Source: Desulfobulbaceae bacterium (lineage in GTDB: Bacteria; Desulfobacterota; Desulfobulbia; Desulfobulbales; Desulfocapsaceae). From it: a stretch of DNA of 6,836 bases. Positions 1 to 6,675 of this stretch are shown one piece after another (position 1 is the first letter of the stretch; each line of letters starts with the position of its first letter). The stretch lies in NCBI GenBank assembly GCA_030599175.1, contig JAUVON010000152.1, positions 1-6,836 of the forward strand, given 5' to 3'. Made by a program: the position numbers and the translations under genes. Below the pieces are notes generated by a model. The model saw only the letters and a program-made list of their open reading frames with translations, was not told the DNA's origin and did no database searches.

Positions 1-320
1 AACCAGGGCGCCCGAGAAAAAAAGCTACGAATAAATAGAAAACGTGGTCTGTCCCCTGTTCTTACTGTTCTTATCATATCTATTTGATTTGTAATTCGGC
101 AACTAATTTCAACCCTGCAGAACGTATTTTCCTTGACCAGGTAATCGATACAGATTTGTAGTCTTTCCAAATCGTGCTGATTCTCATGGAGGATAAGTAA
201 TCCCCTCTGAATTTACAGAACCAATAGCGAATATTTATTCATTTATGCGAAAGTTATATATTATCGTGAAGGAGAGGGTGGCATCGGTATGAAAGTATTT
301 CCTGGGTGTTATAGAATTTT
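1..320. other. Gene-free region downstream of bioN
   Basis: No convincing gene is seen on either strand. Contents, left to right: an 8-bp palindrome GGGCGCCC at 6-13, a repeat-like segment at 41-73 (listed separately), and AT-rich sequence from about 211 to 265. A minus-strand frame is open from 212 to the window edge, but it has no good start or ribosome site and reads through the repeat-like segment, so it is not called. I see no clear hairpin plus T-run behind the bioN stop codon, so the end of the biotin operon transcript is not defined here. Confidence 0.6.
41..73. repeat. Repeat-like segment with a tandem 9-base duplication
   Basis: The segment starts with AACGTGGTCTGTCCCC (41-56) and runs into two perfect head-to-tail copies of CTGTTCTTA (56-64 and 65-73). 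Seen directly: the 9-base tandem copy. From memory and not checked: the GTGGTCTGTCCCC core resembles a motif that recurs in intergenic DNA of deltaproteobacterial and related genomes, often near IS200-like or REP-associated transposase genes. If so, this is a dispersed repeat or the edge of a mobile-element remnant lying outside the window. No transposase sequence is visible here. Confidence 0.4.
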
Positions 321-1076
321 TCAGATAAACAGCGACACGATACAAAAGATTATAACTATCATGATAGCCTGCCAATCAGCTTTAACCATATTTAAAGGAG
401 GGGAGGGACGATCCTCGTCAAAACAACGTGACTCCATGGCAGTCGCCAACCGCTGTGAACGATCTATCGTACGACGCATCACCGGAAGTACCAAACGAGA
501 CATTCGGGCAATGGGATTTTTACGTTGATCAATGGCTCGTGCACGCTGAGCATCAGATATTTCTCGTGTGGTGCTTAGGATCACCGGTATAAATCGTACA
601 ATGAGGCCCATCATAACCGCAATGCGCTTTTCAGGGACAAACGGGACTGGGGCCAAAAGGTGCTCTACTGCTGTGCGAATATCCTTTGGCCGAGTTGATA
701 CTGAAAACAGAAGGCCCATCAGGATGACGAGTGCCAATCGCCAGGATGCCAGCAGCCCCTCAATAACTCCCTCATGGGTTATGCTTACTCCTTTCAGGCT
801 GAAAATGGATGTCCCCGGTTGAGTCAAACATTTTGAAACAAAGACAACTAATAAAAACAATCCGAAATAACGCAATTCAAAAAATATAGTTCTACCGGGG
901 AGATGAACATCCAGAACGAGAATCCCAAAGAGCAGGGTAAGTAATAAAAGACCTGGTGTTAAAGCTTTGAGAGTGCTGAGACTGATCAGTGCAAGACAGA
1001 TAATTTTACAACGGGGATCCATACGATGGAGAAAACCGGTTCCGGCCCGGAAATGAAATGCTATCGTTTGAGCCAT
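321..1076 (-). CDS. bioN: BioN, transmembrane T component of ECF biotin transporter
   Basis: This 251-residue protein belongs to the EcfT/CbiQ/BioN family, the membrane subunit that couples ATP hydrolysis to the substrate-binding S component. The N-terminal RMDPRCK (18-24) matches the family's DPR-K entry motif. Hydrophobic segments lie near 26-58, 68-85, 108-127, 152-168 and 235-251. The two cytoplasmic coupling-helix signatures, normally Ala-Arg-Gly, are present but altered: A179-R180-A181 in DAQRARAID and S216-R217-C218 in AMESRCF. Translation starts inside the last 16 bases of bioM, and a GGAG lies about 10 bases upstream (1087-1090), so translational coupling is likely. The assignment to biotin rather than another vitamin rests on the adjacent bioY and birA genes. 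Confidence 0.9.
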   Translation of the reverse strand: MAQTIAFHFRAGTGFLHRMDPRCKIICLALISLSTLKALTPGLLLLTLLFGILVLDVHLPGRTIFFELRYFGLFLLVVFVSKCLTQPGTSIFSLKGVSITHEGVIEGLLASWRLALVILMGLLFSVSTRPKDIRTAVEHLLAPVPFVPEKRIAVMMGLIVRFIPVILSTTREISDAQRARAIDQRKNPIARMSRLVLPVMRRTIDRSQRLATAMESRCFDEDRPSPPLNMVKADWQAIMIVIIFCIVSLFI

Positions 1077-1813
1077 GCCTGAAACTCTCCTCTTCGTTGA
1101 ACAGATTGGGGCAGGCGTACCCCAAATGCTTCTGCTGAATGAACCACCTGATAAAAAGGACCATCTTTCACAATTTTTCCCTCCTCCATTAAAATCAACC
1201 TGTCTGCCATGTCAGCCACTGTTTCAAGGTTGTGAGTGGCCACCAATATGGTATGCCTTTCCGAATGCAAGGCTGCCATTTGTGTCTGAACCTGTTGAAT
1301 ACCCGGGTAGTCCAGATTCGAAAATGGTTCATCAAAGACTATCACTTTGGGTGTCATTGCCAAAACACCTGCTATTGCCAGACGGCGCTTTTCCCCTCCG
1401 GAAAGAATGTGAGGCGGTGACTCTTTGAGACCGAGCAGACCGACTAGGTCTAAGGTGCGGTTGACCACTCTCTCTACATCTTCTCCAGGAAAACCTAAAT
1501 TTTCAGGTCCAAAGGCAACATCATCGAATACGGTTTCCCCGACGATCTGGCTGTCTGCCTCCTGGAAGATCATGCCCACCTTCTGCCTCGCTCGTTTAAG
1601 ATCGTCGGCAACAAAAACACCATCAACCTTAACTCGCCCCTGACCGGCTACCAGCAAGCCGTTCAGTTGTTTGAAGAGAGTGGACTTTCCGGATCCGTTG
1701 GCACCGGCCACCACAATAAATTCACCTTCCTTTACAGTTAGGTTTATATTGTTAAGAATTGGCTTTCCACCAATAATCCGGTGGGTCAGATTGCTGATTT
1801 CGATAATGTTCAT
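1061..1813 (-). CDS. bioM: BioM, ATP-binding subunit of ECF biotin transporter
   Basis: This is a 250-residue cytoplasmic ABC ATPase of the EcfA/CbiO/BioM group that powers biotin uptake. All catalytic elements are intact: Walker A GANGSGKST (37-45), Q-loop FQEADSQIV (83-91, with the SQ pair typical of ECF ATPases), signature LSGGEKRRL (137-145), Walker B VIVFDEP (157-163), D-loop SNLD (165-168) and switch histidine H194. Only one ATPase gene is present, so a homodimer like that of BioMNY systems is inferred rather than an EcfA1/A2 pair. The start codon overlaps the bioY stop in an ATGA junction and has no strong ribosome site of its own, which fits coupled translation. The 3' end overlaps bioN by 16 bases. 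Confidence 0.93.
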   Translation of the reverse strand: MNIIEISNLTHRIIGGKPILNNINLTVKEGEFIVVAGANGSGKSTLFKQLNGLLVAGQGRVKVDGVFVADDLKRARQKVGMIFQEADSQIVGETVFDDVAFGPENLGFPGEDVERVVNRTLDLVGLLGLKESPPHILSGGEKRRLAIAGVLAMTPKVIVFDEPFSNLDYPGIQQVQTQMAALHSERHTILVATHNLETVADMADRLILMEEGKIVKDGPFYQVVHSAEAFGVRLPQSVQRRGEFQAWLKR

Positions 1814-2394
1814 TGGTGATTGTTTTCAGGCTTACTCAACTGAAGGTGTTGGTTTGTATTTGAGTAATTATCAATCATCGGTCTGATAGTTTTTACGACA
1901 AGAGCAGCAGCGGCAATTTTAAGTGCATCCCCTAGTAAAAAAGGATACATGCCAACGGCCAGGGTTTTTGGCCAGCTCATACCGGTAGAAGCCTTGAGCC
2001 AACTTGTCCCCAGAGCATAGATCACCAGGCTAGCAAGAATCATGGCAAGACTATCCCTCAAAATATTTTTCTTATTGCCTTGGGAGATTAATCCTGTGAT
2101 GAATACTGCTGGAAGATATGCCAGAAGATAGCCTCCTGTAGGGCCAAAAAATCGACCAATTCCTCCTGTACCTCCTGCAAAAACAGGAAGTCCCAGTGCT
2201 CCTGCAAGAAGGTAGACACCACAGGTTAGAGTTCCCCATTTGGGTCCCAGCAACAACCCGGTCAACAGCACGAAAAAATTTTGCATTACAATAGGTATGG
2301 GACCAATGGGTATGGCTATAAAAGCACCGACTGCTATCAGTGCTGCAAAGAGTGCAGACAGAACCGTCATATGCAGATGAGCTGAAGTGTTCAT
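1810..2394 (-). CDS. bioY: BioY, biotin-binding S component of ECF transporter
   Basis: This integral membrane protein captures biotin and docks on the BioMN energising module. Using the start at 2394 it has 194 residues, normal for the family, with about six hydrophobic segments. Family hallmarks are IPIGPIPIVMQN (28-39), the glycine-rich GGIGRFFGPTGGYL (77-90), and PFLLGDALKIA (151-161), whose Asp156 and Lys159 lie in the conserved loop near the binding pocket. The frame stays open upstream to TTG 2442 and ATG 2439. I prefer 2394 because family similarity begins there and the extra residues (MGLLRVPP...) look unlike BioY, but no start has a strong ribosome site; a weak AAGTAG precedes 2442/2439. 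The gene lies about 140 bases after birA and shares an ATGA overlap with bioM. Confidence 0.93.
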   Translation of the reverse strand: MNTSAHLHMTVLSALFAALIAVGAFIAIPIGPIPIVMQNFFVLLTGLLLGPKWGTLTCGVYLLAGALGLPVFAGGTGGIGRFFGPTGGYLLAYLPAVFITGLISQGNKKNILRDSLAMILASLVIYALGTSWLKASTGMSWPKTLAVGMYPFLLGDALKIAAAALVVKTIRPMIDNYSNTNQHLQLSKPENNHQ

Positions 2395-2534
2395 ATATTT
2401 TTCATAAATTTGAGTTGGGGGAACCCGAAGCAGGCCCATCAAGTGGCTACTTTGATTTGAATTGTGAGAAAATAATTTTGAGATTACATCTTGTTAGAGA
2501 GCTGGTGTTGTGTCATTCTAAAATTGACAAGCTC

Positions 2535-3452
2535 CTAGTGGAAACAATCACCATAAATCACCTTGTTAATTTTGCCGTTATCCTGTTTAAGTAGCAGGGA
2601 GCCGTTTGTATCAACATCTTCTGCGTACCCTTCAAGAGTATCGTTATGTGTTACTATCCGTACATGCCGACCTAAAGTGGAGTTATATTTTTTCCACAAG
2701 TCGATTGCCGTTCCAGCCATAGCCAAATCAAACTTCTCTTCAAAACGGTCTAGAAAAATTGCCAATAACTCTTTTTTCAATACCTTTCGATCTGAATATC
2801 GTTGGAGACTCACACCATTTGGTTCCTGCCTGGCAGGATCATTATTTACATTGATACCGATCCCAATATTCAGAAAAGTTACCATTTCGCCCTCCACCTC
2901 CATCTCCGACAGCATGCCGCAGAGTTTTTTTCCGTCTATCAAAATGTCATTTGGCCACTTGACCTTTGCATCAGTCCCATACTCTTCACGTAATACTTGT
3001 ACCAGTATTGCAGCGGTATAAAAATTGACTCGGCCCATATATTGGGGTGGCATCGACAATTGTAGAACTATGGTAAAATAGAGACCTCCCTTATCAGAGT
3101 ACCAGGCTCTGTTCAGCCGGCCTCTGCCTTTTCGCTGGGTCGATGCCACAACGACTGTGAGATGCGGGCACCCCTTACGGGCTAAATTTCTGGCTATATC
3201 CATGGTGGAGTCTACAGTTTCCAGGTAGTGGATTTTTTCATATCTGTCGGGAAACTCCCAGGCAAAAGGAGTATCCGGGCTAGCCAATAGACGGTAACCC
3301 TTTGATGTCGTTTCGACGTCGTATCCTCTGGCAGTAAGGCTCTTTATATGTTTCCATATTGATACCCTGGAGATACCCAGAATCGAACTGATGTATTCTC
3401 CTGAAATTTGTCCGCTGTCTTGTCTAAGGATTTGTAGGATTTCTTTTTTCAT
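2535..3452 (-). CDS. birA: BirA, bifunctional biotin-protein ligase and biotin repressor
   Basis: This cytoplasmic enzyme makes biotinyl-5'-AMP and transfers biotin to carboxylase carrier domains; the loaded form acts as a DNA-binding repressor. In the 305-residue product, residues 1-55 form a winged helix-turn-helix (recognition region ILGISRVSIWKHI), marking a regulatory (group II) ligase. The catalytic core has STQRKGRGRLNR (104-115, the adenylate-binding loop), KWPNDILIDGKKLCGM (165-180, with the conserved KWPND lysine), and a C-terminal SH3-like domain from about 260. A GTG at 3509 would extend the frame by 19 residues. I reject it because that stretch falls between the -35 and the operator, and family similarity starts at ATG 3452. 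Its position ahead of bioYMN with a BirA-type operator upstream indicates autoregulation. Confidence 0.94.
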   Translation of the reverse strand: MKKEILQILRQDSGQISGEYISSILGISRVSIWKHIKSLTARGYDVETTSKGYRLLASPDTPFAWEFPDRYEKIHYLETVDSTMDIARNLARKGCPHLTVVVASTQRKGRGRLNRAWYSDKGGLYFTIVLQLSMPPQYMGRVNFYTAAILVQVLREEYGTDAKVKWPNDILIDGKKLCGMLSEMEVEGEMVTFLNIGIGINVNNDPARQEPNGVSLQRYSDRKVLKKELLAIFLDRFEEKFDLAMAGTAIDLWKKYNSTLGRHVRIVTHNDTLEGYAEDVDTNGSLLLKQDNGKINKVIYGDCFH

Positions 3453-3469
3453 GGTGTTTAAATGGCTTC

Positions 3470-3499
3470 GGTTAACCTTGGTTGGATCCAAGGTTAACC
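3470..3499 (-). promoter_or_regulatory. birA operator: BirA operator (biotin box)
   Basis: A perfect inverted repeat with 12-base arms, GGTTAACCTTGG (3470-3481) and CCAAGGTTAACC (3488-3499), surrounds a 6-base centre. Read as half-sites, it is GTTAACC, 14 bases, GGTTAAC. Known BirA operators have TTGTWAACC half-sites in inverted orientation separated by 14-16 bases, so arm sequence and spacing both fit. The site starts 18 bases upstream of the birA ATG and overlaps the -10 element, a position from which a bound repressor would block RNA polymerase. The extra symmetry of the inner TTGG/CCAA goes beyond the usual consensus. Confidence 0.85.
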
Positions 3500-3520
3500 A
3501 AAAGAGCACTCATATGTCAA
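3491..3520 (-). promoter_or_regulatory. Sigma-70-type promoter of birA
   Basis: On the minus strand a perfect TTGACA -35 element (3520-3515) is followed after 18 bases by TAACCT (3496-3491), which keeps the key first, second and last bases of TATAAT. The predicted transcript would start near 3484, giving a leader of about 30 bases before ATG 3452. The -10 is embedded in the outer arm of the BirA operator. The strong -35 paired with a weak -10 held inside a palindrome suits a repressible promoter. Confidence 0.65.
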
Positions 3521-3574
3521 CAGCCATATTTTATTTCATTGGACTTATGGAGGATATATTTATATGAAAGTCAT

Positions 3575-3726
3575 GTGCTATCCGGAAGAAAAGGGGTTGG
3601 GATGGGTGTTGCCACAACAGGTAAGCGAGCATGCGAGACTCCGATCCACAGCTAGCGAGGACGTTTGGCAACACCCCTCCTAACCCCGACTTTTATGCTT
3701 CGTTGTGAAAGCCTCTTCCATGGCAC
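3575..3726. repeat. Large imperfect inverted repeat able to fold as a three-way junction
   Basis: The core arms 3593-3614 (GGGGTTGGGATGGGTGTTGCCA) pair with 3666-3687 over 22 positions with one mismatch and one G-T pair. Outside them, 3575-3589 (GTGCTATCCGGAAGA) pairs with 3714-3726 (TCTTCCATGGCAC), giving 13 pairs with a two-base bulge. Between the right arms a small hairpin, CTTTTA/TGAAAG (3690-3695 with 3706-3711), could form. The 51-base apical loop carries three GCGAG copies (3625, 3633, 3655). No protein is encoded. It could be a dispersed repeat (MITE- or REP-like), a structured RNA, or a terminator/insulator between the two operons. I cannot name a family. Confidence 0.7.
3586..3687 (-). 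terminator. Possible terminator of the ridA operon using the core stem
   Basis: For minus-strand transcripts coming from ridA, the strong 22-bp stem (3687-3666 with 3614-3593) is followed directly by TTTTCTT (3592-3586). A GC-rich stem plus a short U-rich tract is terminator-like. The 51-base loop is unusually large and the U-tract is interrupted, so this may be a secondary function or a coincidence. Confidence 0.35.
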
Positions 3727-3740
3727 TTATCCAAGCATTC

Positions 3741-3776
3741 TAAAATTCCGATTTATTCGGGTTAAGTTATCTTAAC
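3741..3776 (-). terminator. Weak hairpins at the end of ridA
   Basis: GTTAAG-TTAT-CTTAAC (3761-3776) overlaps the ridA stop codon. CCGA-TTTAT-TCGG (3748-3760) follows it, and then AATTTT in minus-strand reading. Stems of six and four pairs are too weak to be a confident terminator; they may only protect the mRNA end. Confidence 0.2.
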
Positions 3777-4118
3777 TGCCGCAATTACCGATATCTCCAC
3801 CAGAAGTTCTGGTCGCGCCATCCGTGCTTCAACACATGCACGGGCAGGGGCATGGCCTTCCGGGATCCAGTTGTCCCAGATTTCGTTCATCTGGCTGAAT
3901 AAGGTCATGTCATTAATATAGATTGTGGCTGACAGGATATGTTTTTTATCACTTCCTGCCTGTTTGAGTAAAGATTCCACCTTGTCAAGCATTGTACTTG
4001 TCTGTTCCCGGATGCCTTTGTCGGCATCCTCTGCAACCTGACCACAAAGATAGATGGTATCATTGTGGATTACGATTCTGCTCATACGCTGTTTGGTTTC
4101 CATCCTCTTAATGGTCAT
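3762..4118 (-). CDS. RidA family (YjgF/YER057c/UK114) reactive imine/enamine deaminase
   Basis: RidA proteins are small trimeric cytoplasmic enzymes that hydrolyse reactive imine/enamine intermediates to ketones and ammonia. The 118-residue product has the family core: YLCGQVA (23-29), SATIYINDM (63-71) and [11 protein letters not shown] (88-98). Arg93 and Glu108 are 15 residues apart, the same spacing as the catalytic Arg105 and Glu120 of archetypal RidA, so activity is plausible. The start at 4118 is chosen because AGAGGA lies six bases upstream. The in-frame ATG at 4124 would touch that site directly, and later ATGs (4103, 4085) would cut family sequence. The gene follows the FAD oxidoreductase by about 35 bases. 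This suggests it clears the imine made by that enzyme, an inference from context. Confidence 0.9.
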   Translation of the reverse strand: MTIKRMETKQRMSRIVIHNDTIYLCGQVAEDADKGIREQTSTMLDKVESLLKQAGSDKKHILSATIYINDMTLFSQMNEIWDNWIPEGHAPARACVEARMARPELLVEISVIAAVKIT

Positions 4119-4124
4119 AATCAT

Positions 4125-4130
4125 TCCTCT
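4125..4130 (-). promoter_or_regulatory. Ribosome binding site deciding the ridA start
   Basis: AGAGGA on the minus strand ends six bases before ATG 4118 and abuts the other in-frame ATG at 4124. Normal spacing favours 4118, giving a protein beginning MTIKRMETK. Confidence 0.6.
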
Positions 4131-4153
4131 TTTATTCTGATCTGTCGAACCTT

Positions 4154-5281
4154 TCAGTCAGGGATTTTAAAGCGATTCATTGAAAATGCAGCCAGAGACA
4201 ACTCAGGTTTTTTGCCAAGCACCAGAGATGACACAAGCCGACCGATCATGGGAGACAGCTGAAAACCATGGGCGGAAAAACCGCATACATGGAAAAGGCC
4301 GGGAGTAGTTTGAGATTGATCAATAACAGGCAGACCATCACTCATCACGCCTTCTATTCCAGCCCAGCATCGTACAATTGAGGCCTTTGCCATTATTGGA
4401 AAATATTTCATAACGGTTTCAGCGCTTTTTCTCACCTCGGAAATACTGATAGTTGTTTTTTCTTTTGTCTTATCTAAAAAGGCTTTGTGCGCCCCTCCAA
4501 TAACAACAGTGCCATTGGCCATCTGCTTAAACGAGAGTTTACGGCCATGCACACCTACAACAGGATGTATAAATCGCTTCATGCGGGCTGTTACCATCAT
4601 TGAAAGGGCAACAGGTTCAATGGGCAGCTGATCATTGAAGAGTGTAGCAATGCTTTTCCCCCATGCTCCGGCACAATTTATCACAACTTCTGACGTAAAG
4701 AGACGGCCATCCTCTGCAACTACTGTAAAGCCTTCTTTGCCATGTGAAATATCTACTACTTTGCATCGTGTAAATGGTTCGGTGCCGGCTGAACAGGCAG
4801 TATTGAAAAAAGCGCGTAATGCCTGGGCCGGCAGTGCATGTCCATCTGATCTGGCAACAATTCCACCTTTGCAACTCCCTGTATATGCAGGAACAAGCTG
4901 TTTGATTTCTGCACTACTGACAAGTTCTTCATGAAAAAATCCGAGCGCTTCAACCTCTGTAACTCTTTTTTCAAACAGTGTCATACTCTTCTCATCGGGG
5001 GCAATGCGCACCTGTCCCACAGGCTGAAACCCACAGTCATTACCGACTATCTTTGGCAACTGCGGCCACATCTCCATTGCTGCAACGGAAATCGGGATTT
5101 CCTCCAGCGCCCTGTTCAGGCGACGTAAACCACCGGCATTGACAGCAGAAGCATGACATGCACAGACCTCTTTTTCCAGCAGGAAAACTTTTTTCCCTGC
5201 TTTTGATAGACTAAGGGCTATTGAAGCTCCCATCAATCCTGCACCAACAATTATGATATCTGCACTTTTTGCATTGTTCAT
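4154..5281 (-). CDS. DAO-family FAD-dependent amine/amino-acid oxidoreductase, HcnC/OoxB-like catalytic subunit
   Basis: This 375-residue flavoprotein probably oxidises the C-N bond of an amino acid, opine or similar secondary amine. The N-terminal dinucleotide fold has GAGLMG (13-18) with acidic Glu36 ending the second strand. NAGGLR (48-53) and VINCAGAW (200-207) are typical FAD contacts. The C-terminal part has [17 protein letters not shown] (305-321) and [14 protein letters not shown] (334-347), characteristic of the sarcosine oxidase/HcnC branch of the DAO family. Length is normal and no break is seen. It starts in an ATGA overlap with the upstream flavoprotein, so the two are probably translated together and assembled as one complex. 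Candidate reactions include opine, cis-4-hydroxy-D-proline or glycine dehydrogenation; none can be chosen from sequence alone. Confidence 0.88.
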   Translation of the reverse strand: MNNAKSADIIIVGAGLMGASIALSLSKAGKKVFLLEKEVCACHASAVNAGGLRRLNRALEEIPISVAAMEMWPQLPKIVGNDCGFQPVGQVRIAPDEKSMTLFEKRVTEVEALGFFHEELVSSAEIKQLVPAYTGSCKGGIVARSDGHALPAQALRAFFNTACSAGTEPFTRCKVVDISHGKEGFTVVAEDGRLFTSEVVINCAGAWGKSIATLFNDQLPIEPVALSMMVTARMKRFIHPVVGVHGRKLSFKQMANGTVVIGGAHKAFLDKTKEKTTISISEVRKSAETVMKYFPIMAKASIVRCWAGIEGVMSDGLPVIDQSQTTPGLFHVCGFSAHGFQLSPMIGRLVSSLVLGKKPELSLAAFSMNRFKIPD

Positions 5282-6675
5282 GGAGTCTCAGCCTCCAAAA
5301 GAGCAACCCTGGAAAGCTCTGAAAGGGAGATATTTCGCACCGGGGGTCTGATATTCAACGGTCTGAGATCCGCGGGGTCGAGCTTCAAATTTTCAGCAAT
5401 AATTTCTGCAAGGGCAGTTCCACACATCCTTCCCTGGCAGTGGCCCATACCGCATCTTGTGATTGTTTTTATCTCATTGGGCTCTCGGCTCCCCTCGAGG
5501 ATTGCCTGGCGAATATCACCTGCGGTTATCTCTTCGCAACGGCAGACAAGAGTGTCATCGCTTATGTTATAGAGACCCATGCGTGGTTTATAGAGAGCAT
5601 CCACAAAGGGCCGGGGGGCAAGTTCGGATGATAATCTCTTTGTTATCTTTACCATATAATCTGTTTTTTCAGGCAAAGAGAGAGCATTCAGCTTTCCGGC
5701 AATGTCAAGTGCAGCAAGAGAACCCTTGAGTTCGGCAGGTATGCCGCCATGGACAAATGCACTATCTCCTGCCACATAGATATCATTCATAGCGGTTGCG
5801 CCAGACTCATTAGTTTCAGGATACCAGTAGCGCTGGACAGGATCCCACAGATGTTTCAGGCCGATCTGCTGGGTGAAATCACATCGGGGCACGATACCTT
5901 CATGTACAAGGAGTAGTTCTGCATCAATGCGCTGAGAGCCATTTTTTGTTTTAAACGAAACAGTTTCCAGACAGTCTTTTCCATCTGCTTTATAGTCGGT
6001 AATACCTTTGAAGTAGTTGATGCCTGAACGTTTCAGATTCAGCAGCATGCCAACTCCTTTTAGAAGACAATCCGTACGTCGCAACGCTCCTGGCAGAAGA
6101 GGCAGGGCGGAGAGGATATTCCCACGGGGGGTTGTGTCCAGAACAGCGCTGATTTCGACCCCGAGGTGAGCCATATGTCCCACGACGGAAAGAAGAAGGG
6201 GGCCACTGCCCGCAAGTACCACAGGTCCATCGGGAATTATACCGGAACTTTTGAAATTGGCATCTACAGCTCCTGCCCCCATCACACCGGGAAGAGTCCA
6301 GCTGGCAAAAGGCACAGGTCTTTCTGTGGCACCGATTGCGATTATTATATGTTTTCCGCTGATCTCAGTTGATTGACCGTCAGTTGAAAAACAGATATTG
6401 CAGTCTGGATCAAGTCTCCAGACAATAGCATTGCCGATATATTCTGCGCCGCTCTTTCTGAATTTCTCAACCAGGGCCAGTCCACTGCTATAGTCTGAAC
6501 CAAGGGTTTTAAGGGTATCCTGTTCTGCCCGTTCGATATTTCTGTAGAGCTGACCTCCCGGAGATGGCTGTTCATCCAGAACAAGAACGTCAAGCCCATA
6601 ACCAGAAGCGGTGACGGCAGCGGAAAGGCCGGCAGGTCCTGCACCAATAATTATGATGTCTCTGACTCTATCCAT
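5278..6675 (-). CDS. FAD/NAD(P)-type oxidoreductase with BFD-like [2Fe-2S] domain, HcnB/OoxA-like subunit
   Basis: This 465-residue protein resembles the large electron-transfer subunit of HCN synthase (HcnB) and opine oxidases (OoxA). It has a first FAD fold with GAGPAG (11-16), the ATERPVPF segment (116-123), a second nucleotide fold GSGPLL (156-161), and the closing FAD motif DIYVAGDSA (298-306). A C-terminal BFD-like region has cysteines 378 and 380 (CRC), 408 and 413 (CGMGHC) and 418, suited to a [2Fe-2S] cluster. It probably passes electrons from the catalytic subunit toward the respiratory chain together with the small iron-sulfur subunit. The start overlaps the stop of that small subunit (TAATG), and its own stop overlaps the next start (ATGA). 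Confidence 0.9.
   Translation of the reverse strand: MDRVRDIIIIGAGPAGLSAAVTASGYGLDVLVLDEQPSPGGQLYRNIERAEQDTLKTLGSDYSSGLALVEKFRKSGAEYIGNAIVWRLDPDCNICFSTDGQSTEISGKHIIIAIGATERPVPFASWTLPGVMGAGAVDANFKSSGIIPDGPVVLAGSGPLLLSVVGHMAHLGVEISAVLDTTPRGNILSALPLLPGALRRTDCLLKGVGMLLNLKRSGINYFKGITDYKADGKDCLETVSFKTKNGSQRIDAELLLVHEGIVPRCDFTQQIGLKHLWDPVQRYWYPETNESGATAMNDIYVAGDSAFVHGGIPAELKGSLAALDIAGKLNALSLPEKTDYMVKITKRLSSELAPRPFVDALYKPRMGLYNISDDTLVCRCEEITAGDIRQAILEGSREPNEIKTITRCGMGHCQGRMCGTALAEIIAENLKLDPADLRPLNIRPPVRNISLSELSRVALLEAETP

Noticed and set aside
1..87. Plus-strand frame open from the left edge to a TGA at 85-87
   Set aside because: Only 28 codons, it also runs through the repeat-like segment, and a gene tail cannot be distinguished from chance.
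3..212. Minus-strand frame open to the left edge, with an ATG at 77
   Set aside because: No ribosome site before the ATG, no recognisable protein similarity, and it reads through the repeat-like segment at 41-73.
289..528. Plus-strand 79-codon frame with a purine-rich AAGGAGAGGG upstream
   Set aside because: Most of it is antisense to the 3' end of bioN, the purine tract is too far from the ATG (about 14 bases from GGAG), and the product resembles nothing I know.
2508..2530. Inverted repeat TGTCA-N9-TGACA just after birA as a second operator or terminator
   Set aside because: Arms are only five bases, there is no following T-run, and it does not resemble a biotin box.
3453..3509. N-terminal extension of BirA from GTG 3509
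   Set aside because: It lies between the -35 and the operator and would precede the predicted transcript start; homology begins at 3452.
3593..3611. G-quadruplex in the run GGGG-TT-GGG-AT-GGG
   Set aside because: Only three G-tracts of three or more are present, and the sequence is better explained as an arm of the inverted repeat.
3575..3726. CRISPR array or integron attC site
   Set aside because: There are no regularly spaced direct repeats, and the fold and arms do not match attC core sites.
5440..5729. Plus-strand frames opposite the large flavoprotein
   Set aside because: Shadows of a strong minus-strand gene with intact motifs; they show no independent family signal.
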